A stretch of 64,000 nucleotides of DNA from Trinickia violacea (GTDB taxonomy: Bacteria; Pseudomonadota; Gammaproteobacteria; Burkholderiales; Burkholderiaceae), in assembly GCF_005280735.1 (NCBI RefSeq), contig NZ_CP040077.1, forward strand, positions 2,914,001 to 2,978,000, in the 5' to 3' direction. Made by a program: the position numbers and the translations under genes. Position 1 is the first letter of the stretch; each line of letters opens with the position of its first letter. The notes beneath the pieces are model-generated. The model was not told where the DNA came from and ran no database searches. It saw only the letters and a list, made by a program, of their open reading frames with translations. Shown in pieces: positions 32,049-39,988 of this stretch.

Positions 32049-33359
32049 TTACAGTCCCGCCGCCTGGTGCGGCAGCGCTTGCGTTGCGCCGGTGTCGTCT
32101 ACGGCGACCGTTTCGCTCGCCTTGCGTGCCGCCAGCAACGTCGCGAGAGAAATGTCGAGCTTCTGGTTGTCGAGAGCGCCGAGCAAGCTCGAACAATCGA
32201 CACGCGTCGGAGCGAGCCGCAATTGATATTCGAGTTCGGCGCGATCGATGACGAACAAATCGAACAGCCGTCCAACGGTAATCTGCGACGGGTTCGCGAG
32301 CAGCACGTAACGCGCCAGCCGGCCGTCGTTCTCGAGACGCGCCACCCATTCCCGCTTGCTGAGTTGGGCGATGAGGTCGGTGGCGGTGTCCATGTCGCAG
32401 CGGAGCATGCGCGCAAGCTCGGTTACGGTGTGACCAGGTTGGCCCGCCTCGCGCGCTTCGTCGAGACGCGCGAGCAGCTCTAGCGCGTCGAGCAGATCGC
32501 CGCCCGGATAGCGCTGCCGGTGAAACTGGCCGATGCGTATCGCAGGCAGCGCCGATGCGATCATCGCGCCCGCAAGCGTGATGAACCAGCACAGGTACAT
32601 CCACAGCAGGAACATCGGCACGGTCGCGAAGGCGCCGTACACGGCCGTGTATGTCGGAATCCGGCGAACGTAAAAGCCGAAGCCGCGCTTCGTCAATTCG
32701 AACGCGATCGCCGCGCAGATGCCGCCGACCGCCGCATCGCGCCATTGCACGACGCAATTCGGCATGTAGACGTAGAGCATCGTGAACGCGAGCGCCGTGA
32801 GCGGCAGCGCCGCGCCGGTCAGCGCCCAGTCGATCAATGCCGAGACGCGCAAGCCGGCAAAGAACGGCGAGCGCGTGAACAAGTACGACGAGATCGAAAG
32901 ACTCACGCCGATCAAAAGCGGCCCGAGCGTGACGATCGACCAATAGACGAGCACGCGCTGCGCAAGCGGCCGCGGCTTGGTCACACGCCAGATCACGTTG
33001 AATGCCGACTCGACCGTCATCATCGTCATCACCGCCGTGACGAAGAGCACGATCATCCCCATCGTCGTGAGGCCCTTGGCCTTCGTCGCGAACTGGTTCA
33101 GATACTTGAAGATCTGGCTGTTGATCTGGTCGGGCATCAGGTGGTCGGCGAGGAACCCCTGCAGCGAAGCCTGGAACGACGAGAAAATCGGAAACGCGGT
33201 AAAGAGCGCGAACGCGACCGTCGCGAGCGGCACGAGCGCAAGCATCGTCGTGAATGTGAGGCTGCCGGCCACTTGCGGAATACGGTCTTCGCCGCTGCGC
33301 TTCGCAGCGAACTGCGCAAGACGTTTGATCGTATCGAAATCCAGACTCAGCTTCGGCAA
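32049..33359 (-). CDS. YihY/UPF0761-family inner-membrane protein
   Basis: A 436-residue polytopic membrane protein. Residues 20-290 carry six or so helices with the conserved QVAGSLTFTTMLALVPLATV and YGAFATVPMFLLWMYLCWFI segments of the YihY (once called ribonuclease BN) family. A soluble C-terminal region of about 140 residues looks like a winged-helix fold (ELARMLRCDMDTATDLIAQL). I place the start at a TTG (33359) because AGGAG ends seven bases before it; an ATG 14 codons upstream at 33401 is possible but poorly preceded. The molecular function of the family is not established. Confidence 0.88.
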   Translation of the reverse strand: MPKLSLDFDTIKRLAQFAAKRSGEDRIPQVAGSLTFTTMLALVPLATVAFALFTAFPIFSSFQASLQGFLADHLMPDQINSQIFKYLNQFATKAKGLTTMGMIVLFVTAVMTMMTVESAFNVIWRVTKPRPLAQRVLVYWSIVTLGPLLIGVSLSISSYLFTRSPFFAGLRVSALIDWALTGAALPLTALAFTMLYVYMPNCVVQWRDAAVGGICAAIAFELTKRGFGFYVRRIPTYTAVYGAFATVPMFLLWMYLCWFITLAGAMIASALPAIRIGQFHRQRYPGGDLLDALELLARLDEAREAGQPGHTVTELARMLRCDMDTATDLIAQLSKREWVARLENDGRLARYVLLANPSQITVGRLFDLFVIDRAELEYQLRLAPTRVDCSSLLGALDNQKLDISLATLLAARKASETVAVDDTGATQALPHQAAGL

Positions 33360-33401
33360 AAACCTTCTCCTATTTGGCGCCGGGCACCAGGCAACGGGCA
33401 C

Positions 33402-33551
33402 CTCAGCCTCCTATAATAGCCGCTCATCGATAAGTGCCCCTAGCGCTGTCGCAACGCGCCAGCCCCCCAGGGGGACCTCCTACGGGGTGGGAAACGGGCG
33501 GAAAAAACGGGCGGAAAACTTGAGGCGGCCCGGCGGTTTCTTGAGAGGTTT
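33402..33551. promoter_or_regulatory. wrbA leader with tandem 13-base repeat
   Basis: TATAAT occurs at 33412-33417 but no good -35 was found. Downstream, AAACGGGCGGAAA is repeated perfectly in tandem (33492-33504 and 33505-33517) just before the wrbA start. GAGAGG precedes the ATG. Confidence 0.45.
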
Positions 33552-34154
33552 ATGAAAGACGTTCTTGTACTTTATTACAGCCGCCACGGCGCCACGCGCG
33601 AGCTGGCGCTCGCGATCGCGCAAGGCATCGACAGCGTCCCCGGCATGCAGGCGCGCATCCGCACCGTGCCGCCCGTCTCGACCGTCTGCGAGGCGACGCA
33701 ATCCGACATCCCCGCTGACGGCCCGCCTTACGCGGAGCTTCGCGATCTCGAGGAGTGCGCCGGTCTCGCGCTCGGCTCGCCGACCCGCTTCGGCAACATG
33801 GCCGCTTCGCTCAAATACTTTCTCGACGGCACCACGCCCCAGTGGCTGTCGGGCGCGCTCGCCGGCAAGCCGGCCTGCGTGTTCACGTCGACGGGCAGCC
33901 TCCACGGCGGGCAGGAAACGACGCTGCTGTCGATGATGCTGCCCCTCCTCCATCACGGCATGCTGATCATCGGCATCCCTTACACCGAGAGCACGCTCAC
34001 CACGACACAAAGCGGCGGCACGCCTTACGGCGCCTCGCATCATGCGCGTGCCGGTTCCAGCGAAGGCGGCATCTCGGCTGACGAGAAGACGCTTGCGGTC
34101 GTGCTCGGCGTGCGCGTCGCGCGAGCCGCGGCCCAGCTCATCGAACGCGTGTAA
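33552..34154 (+). CDS. wrbA: NAD(P)H:quinone oxidoreductase, WrbA type
   Basis: A 200-residue flavodoxin-like enzyme that reduces quinones by two electrons using FMN. VLVLYYSRHGATRELA near residues 4-19 binds the FMN phosphate, and LALGSPTRFGNMAASLKYFL near 76-95, with VFTSTGSLHGGQETTLLSMM near 111-130, are the WrbA-specific blocks around the isoalloxazine. The length matches WrbA. The DUF2069 gene follows by 17 bases on the same strand, so they form an operon. Confidence 0.93.
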   Translation: MKDVLVLYYSRHGATRELALAIAQGIDSVPGMQARIRTVPPVSTVCEATQSDIPADGPPYAELRDLEECAGLALGSPTRFGNMAASLKYFLDGTTPQWLSGALAGKPACVFTSTGSLHGGQETTLLSMMLPLLHHGMLIIGIPYTESTLTTTQSGGTPYGASHHARAGSSEGGISADEKTLAVVLGVRVARAAAQLIERV

Positions 34155-34171
34155 GCGCAGCGGAATCCTCG

Positions 34172-34579
34172 ATGCAACCCATCGCACCCGCGACGCAGAC
34201 CGTGCCCCAAGTGATCCCGCGCCGCGGCTTCGCGCAAGGCGCGGCGCTTTCGCTCATCGCTTTGATCGCGCTCGCGATCGTCTGGGAGGGCTGGCTCGCG
34301 CCGCTGCGCCCGGGCGGCTCGGCGCTCTTGCTGAAGGCCGTGCCGCTCCTGTTGCCGCTCTTCGGCGTGCTCAAGCGCCGCGTCTACACGTTTCAATGGG
34401 CGTCGATGCTGATCCTCCTCTATTTCGCCGAGGGCATCGTGCGCGGCATGACCGACGGCGGGCTCTCCGCGCGACTCGGATGGATCGAGGCAGCGCTCGC
34501 CGTGATCTTCTTCATTTGCGCGCTGGGCTACGTCGCCCCGTTCAAGCGCGCGGCTCGCGCGGCCCGGCGCGGCACGTGA
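34172..34579 (+). CDS. DUF2069 small membrane protein
   Basis: A 135-residue membrane protein with about four hydrophobic helices (near residues 25-45, 50-65, 70-90 and 105-125). The block RRVYTFQWASMLILLYFAEG is the DUF2069 signature; it follows wrbA or lies near it in many betaproteobacteria. No function is known. The 17-base gap from wrbA suggests co-translation. Confidence 0.85.
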   Translation: MQPIAPATQTVPQVIPRRGFAQGAALSLIALIALAIVWEGWLAPLRPGGSALLLKAVPLLLPLFGVLKRRVYTFQWASMLILLYFAEGIVRGMTDGGLSARLGWIEAALAVIFFICALGYVAPFKRAARAARRGT

Positions 34580-34608
34580 CTAGCGTGACTATTACGAAAG
34601 AAACACCC

Positions 34609-36045
34609 ATGACCGACTCCGCCAACGCATCCCACCAGGCTTTCGTCGCGGCGTGCCGCGACGCGATCGGCGCAGCCCACGTGCTGACCGACGCGCACGA
34701 CACCGCCTCCTATCTGACCGACTGGCGCGGCCGCTACAACGGCGCCGCCTGCGCTGTTCTACGGCCTGCCAATACTCAGGAAGTCGCGTCGGTCGTGCGC
34801 CTCGCCGTCGAGCATCGCGTCGCGCTCGTTCCGCAAGGCGGCAACACCGGGCTCGCAGGCGGCGCGACGCCGGACACGAGCGGCGCGCAAGCGGTCGTGA
34901 GCCTCGGGCGCCTGAATCGCGTACGCGCGCTCGATCCGCACAACAACACGATCACCGTCGAGGCCGGCGTGATCCTCGCCGACGTCCAGACACGCGCGCA
35001 GGAGGCCGACCGGCTCTTTCCGCTGTCCCTGGCCGCCGAAGGCAGCTGCACGATCGGCGGCAATCTCGCGACAAACGCGGGCGGCACCGGCGTGCTGCGC
35101 TACGGGAACGCACGCGAGCTGTGCCTCGGCCTCGAAGTCGTGACGCCGCAGGGCGAGATCTGGGACGGTCTGCGGGGCCTGCGCAAAGACAACACCGGCT
35201 ACGATCTGCGCGATCTCTTCATCGGCGCGGAGGGCACGCTCGGCATCATCACGGCGGCCGTCATGAAGCTGCATCCGCAGCCGGCCGCGCGCGTGACGGC
35301 GCTCGCCGCGCTCGAATCGCCGCACGCCGCACTCGATTTCCTGTCGCTCACGCAGCGCTTCACCGGGCCGCTTTTGACCGGCTTCGAACTGATGTCGGAG
35401 TTCTGCCTGCGGCTTGTCGGCAAGCATTTTCCGCAGCTGCGCTATCCGTTCGACGCCCCGCATGGCCAGATCGTCCTGCTCGAGCTCTCCGACAGCGAAA
35501 GCGAAGCACACGCGCGCGCGATCTTCGAGCGGCTGATGGAAACCGCGCTGGACGAAGGGCTCGTCGCCGACGCCGTCGTCGCCGAAAATCTCGCGCAATC
35601 GCGCGCGTTCTGGGACCTGCGCGAACACATTCCGCTCGCGCAAGCCGAGGAAGGATTGAACATCAAGCACGACATCGCCGTGCCGATCTCGCGCATCGGC
35701 GCGTTCATCGACGAAACCGACGCCGCGATCGCACTGGCGATTCCGGGCGTGCGCATGGTCACGTTCGGCCATCTCGGCGACGGCAATCTGCACTACAACG
35801 TGCAAGCCCCGGAAGGCGGCGACGCAAGGGCCTTCCTCGCGCAACATCAAACGCCGATCAACCGGATCGTCTACGACAGCGTGCACAAGCACGGCGGCAG
35901 CATCAGCGCGGAGCACGGCCTCGGACAATTGAAAATCGACGAAGCCGCGCACTATAAATCGCCGGTCGAAGTACGGCTCATGCAGGCGGTGAAAGCGGCG
36001 CTCGATCCGCTCGGCCTAATGAACCCCGGCAAGGTGCTACGCTAA
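34609..36045 (+). CDS. FAD-binding oxidoreductase, GlcD/D-2-hydroxyacid dehydrogenase type
   Basis: A 478-residue flavoenzyme of the FAD-binding_4/FAD-oxidase C family. The FAD phosphate loop VPQGGNTGLAGGATPD is near residues 75-90, EGSCTIGGNLATNAGG near 143-158, and the C-terminal active-site segment FGHLGDGNLHYN and KHGGSISAEHGLGQLK carries the metal-binding or catalytic histidines. Enzymes of this type oxidise D-lactate, D-2-hydroxyglutarate or glycolate; no GlcE or GlcF partner is next to it, so a stand-alone D-2-hydroxyacid dehydrogenase is more likely. The ATG at 34609 begins MTDSANASHQAF; the longer upstream frame is the shadow of the DUF2069 gene. Confidence 0.9.
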   Translation: MTDSANASHQAFVAACRDAIGAAHVLTDAHDTASYLTDWRGRYNGAACAVLRPANTQEVASVVRLAVEHRVALVPQGGNTGLAGGATPDTSGAQAVVSLGRLNRVRALDPHNNTITVEAGVILADVQTRAQEADRLFPLSLAAEGSCTIGGNLATNAGGTGVLRYGNARELCLGLEVVTPQGEIWDGLRGLRKDNTGYDLRDLFIGAEGTLGIITAAVMKLHPQPAARVTALAALESPHAALDFLSLTQRFTGPLLTGFELMSEFCLRLVGKHFPQLRYPFDAPHGQIVLLELSDSESEAHARAIFERLMETALDEGLVADAVVAENLAQSRAFWDLREHIPLAQAEEGLNIKHDIAVPISRIGAFIDETDAAIALAIPGVRMVTFGHLGDGNLHYNVQAPEGGDARAFLAQHQTPINRIVYDSVHKHGGSISAEHGLGQLKIDEAAHYKSPVEVRLMQAVKAALDPLGLMNPGKVLR

Positions 36046-36098
36046 AGCATCGGCGGCAAGCCGTTCCCAATCGAAACCGACCGGCAGGAGATGCGTCC

Positions 36099-36926
36099 GT
36101 GAAAATCCGCGTGTTGTCCGATCTGCATCTCGAATGCGACGAGCCCGAGGTGATTGCTCACGCGGGCGCGGATCTCGTCGTGTTGGCCGGGGACATCCAC
36201 AACCACGCGGAAGGTCTGCGCTGGGCCGCCGAGACGTTCGACGCGCAAGTGCCGGTCGTCTACGTGCCCGGCAATCACGAGTACTACGACGGCGAATTCG
36301 GTGCGCTGGAGGCGGCGATGCGCGACGCGGCCCAATGCGTCGACAACGTGCACTACCTGAACAACGGCGCGCTGATCGACCCGGATGGCCGCTGGCGCGT
36401 GCTCGGCACGACGCTATGGACGGATTTCGCGCTGTTCGGCGCGACCGATGACGAGCGCGCGCAATCGATCGCCGCGGCGGAAAAAGTCATGCTCGATTTT
36501 CGCGGGCTGATTCAGGTGGCGTGGCCCGGCACCGGCACCGATGCGACCATGATAAGCGCCGGCGTCCCGCGCGATTTCACGCCGGCCGACACGCTCGCGC
36601 TGCACCGCCATGCGCGCGCATGGCTCGAGGCGGAACTGGCAAAACCATTTAGTGGAAAAACGATCGTCGTCACGCACCATGCGCCGCATCGGCTGAGCCT
36701 TGCGGCGCGTTACGCGAACGATTTGGCGTCGGCGGGATTCATCAGCGACCTGCAGGCGCTGGTACGCGAGCCGGTCGCGCTGTGGATTCACGGACACACG
36801 CACACGGCGTTCGACTACACGGTGAACGGCACACGTGTCGTCTGCAATCCGCGCGGCTACGTCGACCGCCGGACCCGGCGTCTGGAGAATCCGGATTTCG
36901 CTTGGGACAAGGTCGTCGAGATCTGA
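36099..36926 (+). CDS. Calcineurin-like metallophosphoesterase
   Basis: A 275-residue phosphoesterase. The five metal-binding motifs are in order: SDLHLE near residues 7-12, GDIHNH near 31, GNHEYY near 61, THHAPH near 194, and the final GHTH near 232. The fold and motifs are certain; the substrate is not. It follows the FAD oxidoreductase by 53 bases on the same strand and is convergent with a tiny membrane-protein gene. Confidence 0.9.
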   Translation: MKIRVLSDLHLECDEPEVIAHAGADLVVLAGDIHNHAEGLRWAAETFDAQVPVVYVPGNHEYYDGEFGALEAAMRDAAQCVDNVHYLNNGALIDPDGRWRVLGTTLWTDFALFGATDDERAQSIAAAEKVMLDFRGLIQVAWPGTGTDATMISAGVPRDFTPADTLALHRHARAWLEAELAKPFSGKTIVVTHHAPHRLSLAARYANDLASAGFISDLQALVREPVALWIHGHTHTAFDYTVNGTRVVCNPRGYVDRRTRRLENPDFAWDKVVEI

Positions 36927-36928
36927 GC

Positions 36929-37075
36929 TTATCGCGTCACGCGCTTGGCCACGCGACGCACGGGAACCAGCATGAGCTGCGGCACGAATTTCAGGCGGCG
37001 CAGCAAGTCGCGCGACGCGGCGATTCCGATCAGACCGAACATGACGGCAACGCCGATCAGCACATGCGTATCCAT
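36929..37075 (-). CDS. Predicted 48-residue single-pass membrane protein
   Basis: MDTHVLIGVAVMFGLIGIAA begins a small protein with one hydrophobic helix (about residues 4-20) and a strongly basic C-terminus (RDLLRRLKF, then RRVAKRV). AAGGGA upstream of the ATG at 37075 is a plausible ribosome-binding site. I do not recognise a family; a conserved small membrane protein in related genomes would settle it. It ends two bases from the phosphoesterase stop, tail to tail. Confidence 0.5.
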   Translation of the reverse strand: MDTHVLIGVAVMFGLIGIAASRDLLRRLKFVPQLMLVPVRRVAKRVTR

Positions 37076-37231
37076 GGGGTCCCTTCTTTCGATGTGTAGG
37101 CAGTCACGACACGGTAGCAAATCGACTGACGGCGAGACGTAAAGAAATGTTGCCGCACGGCCATTCTGTAACAGCCATTGATCGGCGGCCCGTTGCACGG
37201 TAGGCCGCCGCGGAATTCATCCCAGCGCCAC

Positions 37232-38170
37232 TCAAGTCCGGGCAAACTGGCGCAGCGCCGCCTGATCGGCCGCGAGCGTCGCGGGCAACTCTTCGCGCAG
37301 GAAATCGACCCAGGTGCGGATCTTCGCGTCGAGGTACTGGCGCGACGGATACAGCGCATAGACATTCATCGGCTGAGACGTGTACTCGGGCAAAATCCAC
37401 ACGAGCTCGCCGCTCTTGAGCCATTGAATCGCCGAGTAGGTCGGCAGGACGGAAATGCCCATGCCTTCGCACACCGCCACCGCCATCGCCTCGGCGACGT
37501 TGACCTGGAACGTCGACGGCGGCAGGGAGAAGGTCTCCTGGCCGTTGGGGCCGTCGAAGGTCCATTTGCCGGCCGTGAGCGTCGGCGCAACCATGTGCAG
37601 GCAGACATGATGTTCGAGATCCGCTGGAACCTTCGGCACGCCGCGCGCCTCGAGATAGGACGGCGCCGCGCATGCCACGCTGAATGCGCTGCCGAGACGG
37701 TGCGAGACGAGCCCCGAGTCCGGCAAGTCGTAGCCGAGCACGAGCGACACGTCGTAGCCTTCGTCGAGCAGGTCGGGAAGGCGATTCGAGAGCGTCAGGT
37801 CGATATCGACATCGGGATAGCGCTGGCGGTAGCGGCCGATGGCCGGCACCACGCAGTGCATGCCGAAGCTGCTCATCGCGTGCATCTTGAGCTTGCCGGA
37901 CGGATGCGCGTGCGCGTCGCTCGCCTCGGCCTCCGCCTGGTCGACGTAGGCAAGAATCTGCTCGCAGCGCTGCAAATAGCGCTCGCCGGCTTCGGTGAGC
38001 GCGATGCGGCGCGTCGTACGGTTCAGGAGCCGCGTGCGCAGATGCGTTTCCAGGTCGGATACGGCCCGCGACGCGTAAGCGGTCGTCGTGTTCAAGTGCT
38101 GCGCGGCGGCCGTGAAGCTCCCCGCTTCGACGACCCGGACGAATACGCGCATGTTTTGCAGCGTGTCCAT
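37232..38170 (-). CDS. LysR-family regulator of the divergent efflux operon
   Basis: A 312-residue full-length LysR regulator. Residues 1-60 form the HTH (MDTLQNMRVFVRVVEAGSFT, then AAAQHLNTTTAYASRAVSDL), and residues 90-295 the effector-binding domain (GKLKMHAMSSFGMHCVVPAI). It diverges from the four-gene efflux operon starting at 38327, with a 156-base AT-rich gap, the standard arrangement for AaeR/FusR-like activators responding to aromatic acids. Identity of the inducer is inferred from context only. Confidence 0.92.
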   Translation of the reverse strand: MDTLQNMRVFVRVVEAGSFTAAAQHLNTTTAYASRAVSDLETHLRTRLLNRTTRRIALTEAGERYLQRCEQILAYVDQAEAEASDAHAHPSGKLKMHAMSSFGMHCVVPAIGRYRQRYPDVDIDLTLSNRLPDLLDEGYDVSLVLGYDLPDSGLVSHRLGSAFSVACAAPSYLEARGVPKVPADLEHHVCLHMVAPTLTAGKWTFDGPNGQETFSLPPSTFQVNVAEAMAVAVCEGMGISVLPTYSAIQWLKSGELVWILPEYTSQPMNVYALYPSRQYLDAKIRTWVDFLREELPATLAADQAALRQFART

Positions 38171-38326
38171 ACTATCCCTTCTTGAGTTCTGGTCGATTGT
38201 TACACAAACTGAAATATCGACTATCTCAATTTCCGTAAAGAACCATTACATTTTTACTTGTTATTCGATAATCTCGCAAAAAATATAATTCATACCAGGT
38301 ATATATACTCATTTAAGGAGAAAATC
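38171..38326. promoter_or_regulatory. Divergent control region of lysR and the efflux operon
   Basis: This region is strikingly AT-rich against its neighbours. On the plus strand a perfect TATAAT (38284-38289) has only a weak TTATTC 17 bases upstream, as expected of an activator-dependent promoter. TTATTCGATAA (38261-38271) is a short dyad that could be part of the LysR site. AAGGAG at 38315-38320 is the ribosome-binding site of the first efflux gene. Confidence 0.5.
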
Positions 38327-39976
38327 GTGCAGTCTCCGGTAGCGAAAGGAAGCGTTGCGCTCGCCTTTCTTGCACTCTCAATGATAATCGCCGGATGTGC
38401 CAGTACCGGAGGCATTGCACCGCAAAGCAAGGCGGCCGACGCGTCGTCGTTCGATATCGGCAACGCGGTGCGCGCCGCCGACGCCAATGCCCAATGGCCC
38501 GCCGCCGACTGGTGGCGCGCCTACGGCGATCCGCAATTGAACTCGCTCGTCGACGCTGCCCGCGCGGGCAGCCCGACGCTCGCGGCCGCGCAGGCGCGCG
38601 TGCGCTCGGCGATGGCGCTGGCAGGCCGCGCCCAGGCGGCCCTGGCGCCGCAGGTCAACGGCAGCCTGTCGGTGGAGCGCCAGCACTGGGCGGACGACCC
38701 GCTTTTTTACGGCCCGGGAACGCTTGCGAACACGAACAGCTGGAACAACACCGCGAGCATCGGCCTCTCCTATCACCTCGACCTGTGGGGCGCCGACAAG
38801 AACGCGCTCGAACGCGCGCTCGACGCCGCCCACGCGCAGGCCGCCGACGCGCGCACCGCGCAGCTCGAACTCGAAGTCAACGTCGTGCGCGCGTATGTCG
38901 ATTTGTCGAAGAACTACGCGCTGCTCGATATCGCGAAGCAAGTGCTCGAACAGCAGAAGCAGCTGGCGGCGCTCGCGCACCGGCGTCTCGCGGGCGGCCT
39001 CGGCACCCAGCTCGAAGTGAGCCAGACCGAGGCGCCGCTCCCCGAATACGAGCGGCAGATCGATGCGCTCGATGAATCGATCGCGCTCGACCGCAATCAG
39101 CTCGCCGCCCTGGTCGGCAAGGGCCCGGGCGCGGGCGACTCGATCACGCGGCCCACGCTGTCGCTGGCGATGCAGGCCGGCCTGCCGTCCACGCTGCCGG
39201 CCGAACTGATCGGCCATCGCCCGGACATCGTCGCCGCCCGCTGGACCGTGGCGGCGCAGGCGCGCGGCATCGACGTCGCGAAGGCCGCGTTCTATCCGAA
39301 CATCAACCTCGCCGCGTCGCTTGGCGGCTACGCGACGGGCGGCCCGCTCTTCCAGTTCCTGAATTCGGCAAACGGCAGCTGGACCGCCGGGCCCGCCCTG
39401 TCGCTGCCGATCTTCGACGGCGGCGCGCGGCGCAGTGAGCTCGGCGCGGCGGCCGCGGGCTACGACCTCGCGGTCGAGAACTACAACCAGACGATCGTCG
39501 GCGCGTTGAAGGACGTCTCCGACCAGGTCGTGCGGATTCGCTCGCTCGCCACGCAGGAACAGGACGCGCAGCGCTCCGTGGCGGCGGCCAAGAAGAGCTT
39601 CGATCTCTCGCGGGAAGGCTATCGGCGCGGGCTCACCGACTACGTCAACGTGATCGTCGCCGAATCGCAATGGCTCAATGCGCAGCAAGGCGTCGCGCGC
39701 ACCCAGGCCGAGCAGCTCGTCGCGCACGCGTCGCTGATGGCGGCGCTCGGCGGCGGGCTCGACGATCCGGCGAACGGTCCGAGCGCCGCCGATACGCTGC
39801 CGGGCCACACGACGGCCGCGCAACGGGCGGTGTCGACGGTGGCGGCGGCCGTTTCATCGACAGCGGCCAAGGCCGCCAATGCACTGGCCGGCAATCCGGT
39901 GGCCGGCACTCCGGTGTCGCCCAGTCCGCAGCAGGCGCCCGCGGCCGCGCCGGCCGCTCCTGCCCCCGCACAGTAA
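38327..39976 (+). CDS. NodT-family outer-membrane efflux lipoprotein, GTG start
   Basis: A 549-residue TolC-like channel. Residues 1-24 form a lipoprotein signal with lipobox IIAGC (Cys24). Two outer-membrane efflux repeats follow: WWRAYGDPQLNSLVDAARAG begins the first, and an equivalent helical hairpin repeats after residue 290 (GHRPDIVAARWTVAAQARGI). A low-complexity Ala/Pro tail closes the protein. The GTG at 38327 is chosen because AAGGAG lies six bases before it and it starts the signal peptide; the upstream ATG has neither. It is the first of four efflux genes and supplies the outer-membrane exit. Confidence 0.93.
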   Translation: MQSPVAKGSVALAFLALSMIIAGCASTGGIAPQSKAADASSFDIGNAVRAADANAQWPAADWWRAYGDPQLNSLVDAARAGSPTLAAAQARVRSAMALAGRAQAALAPQVNGSLSVERQHWADDPLFYGPGTLANTNSWNNTASIGLSYHLDLWGADKNALERALDAAHAQAADARTAQLELEVNVVRAYVDLSKNYALLDIAKQVLEQQKQLAALAHRRLAGGLGTQLEVSQTEAPLPEYERQIDALDESIALDRNQLAALVGKGPGAGDSITRPTLSLAMQAGLPSTLPAELIGHRPDIVAARWTVAAQARGIDVAKAAFYPNINLAASLGGYATGGPLFQFLNSANGSWTAGPALSLPIFDGGARRSELGAAAAGYDLAVENYNQTIVGALKDVSDQVVRIRSLATQEQDAQRSVAAAKKSFDLSREGYRRGLTDYVNVIVAESQWLNAQQGVARTQAEQLVAHASLMAALGGGLDDPANGPSAADTLPGHTTAAQRAVSTVAAAVSSTAAKAANALAGNPVAGTPVSPSPQQAPAAAPAAPAPAQ

Positions 39977-39988
39977 GGCGCGCCAGCC

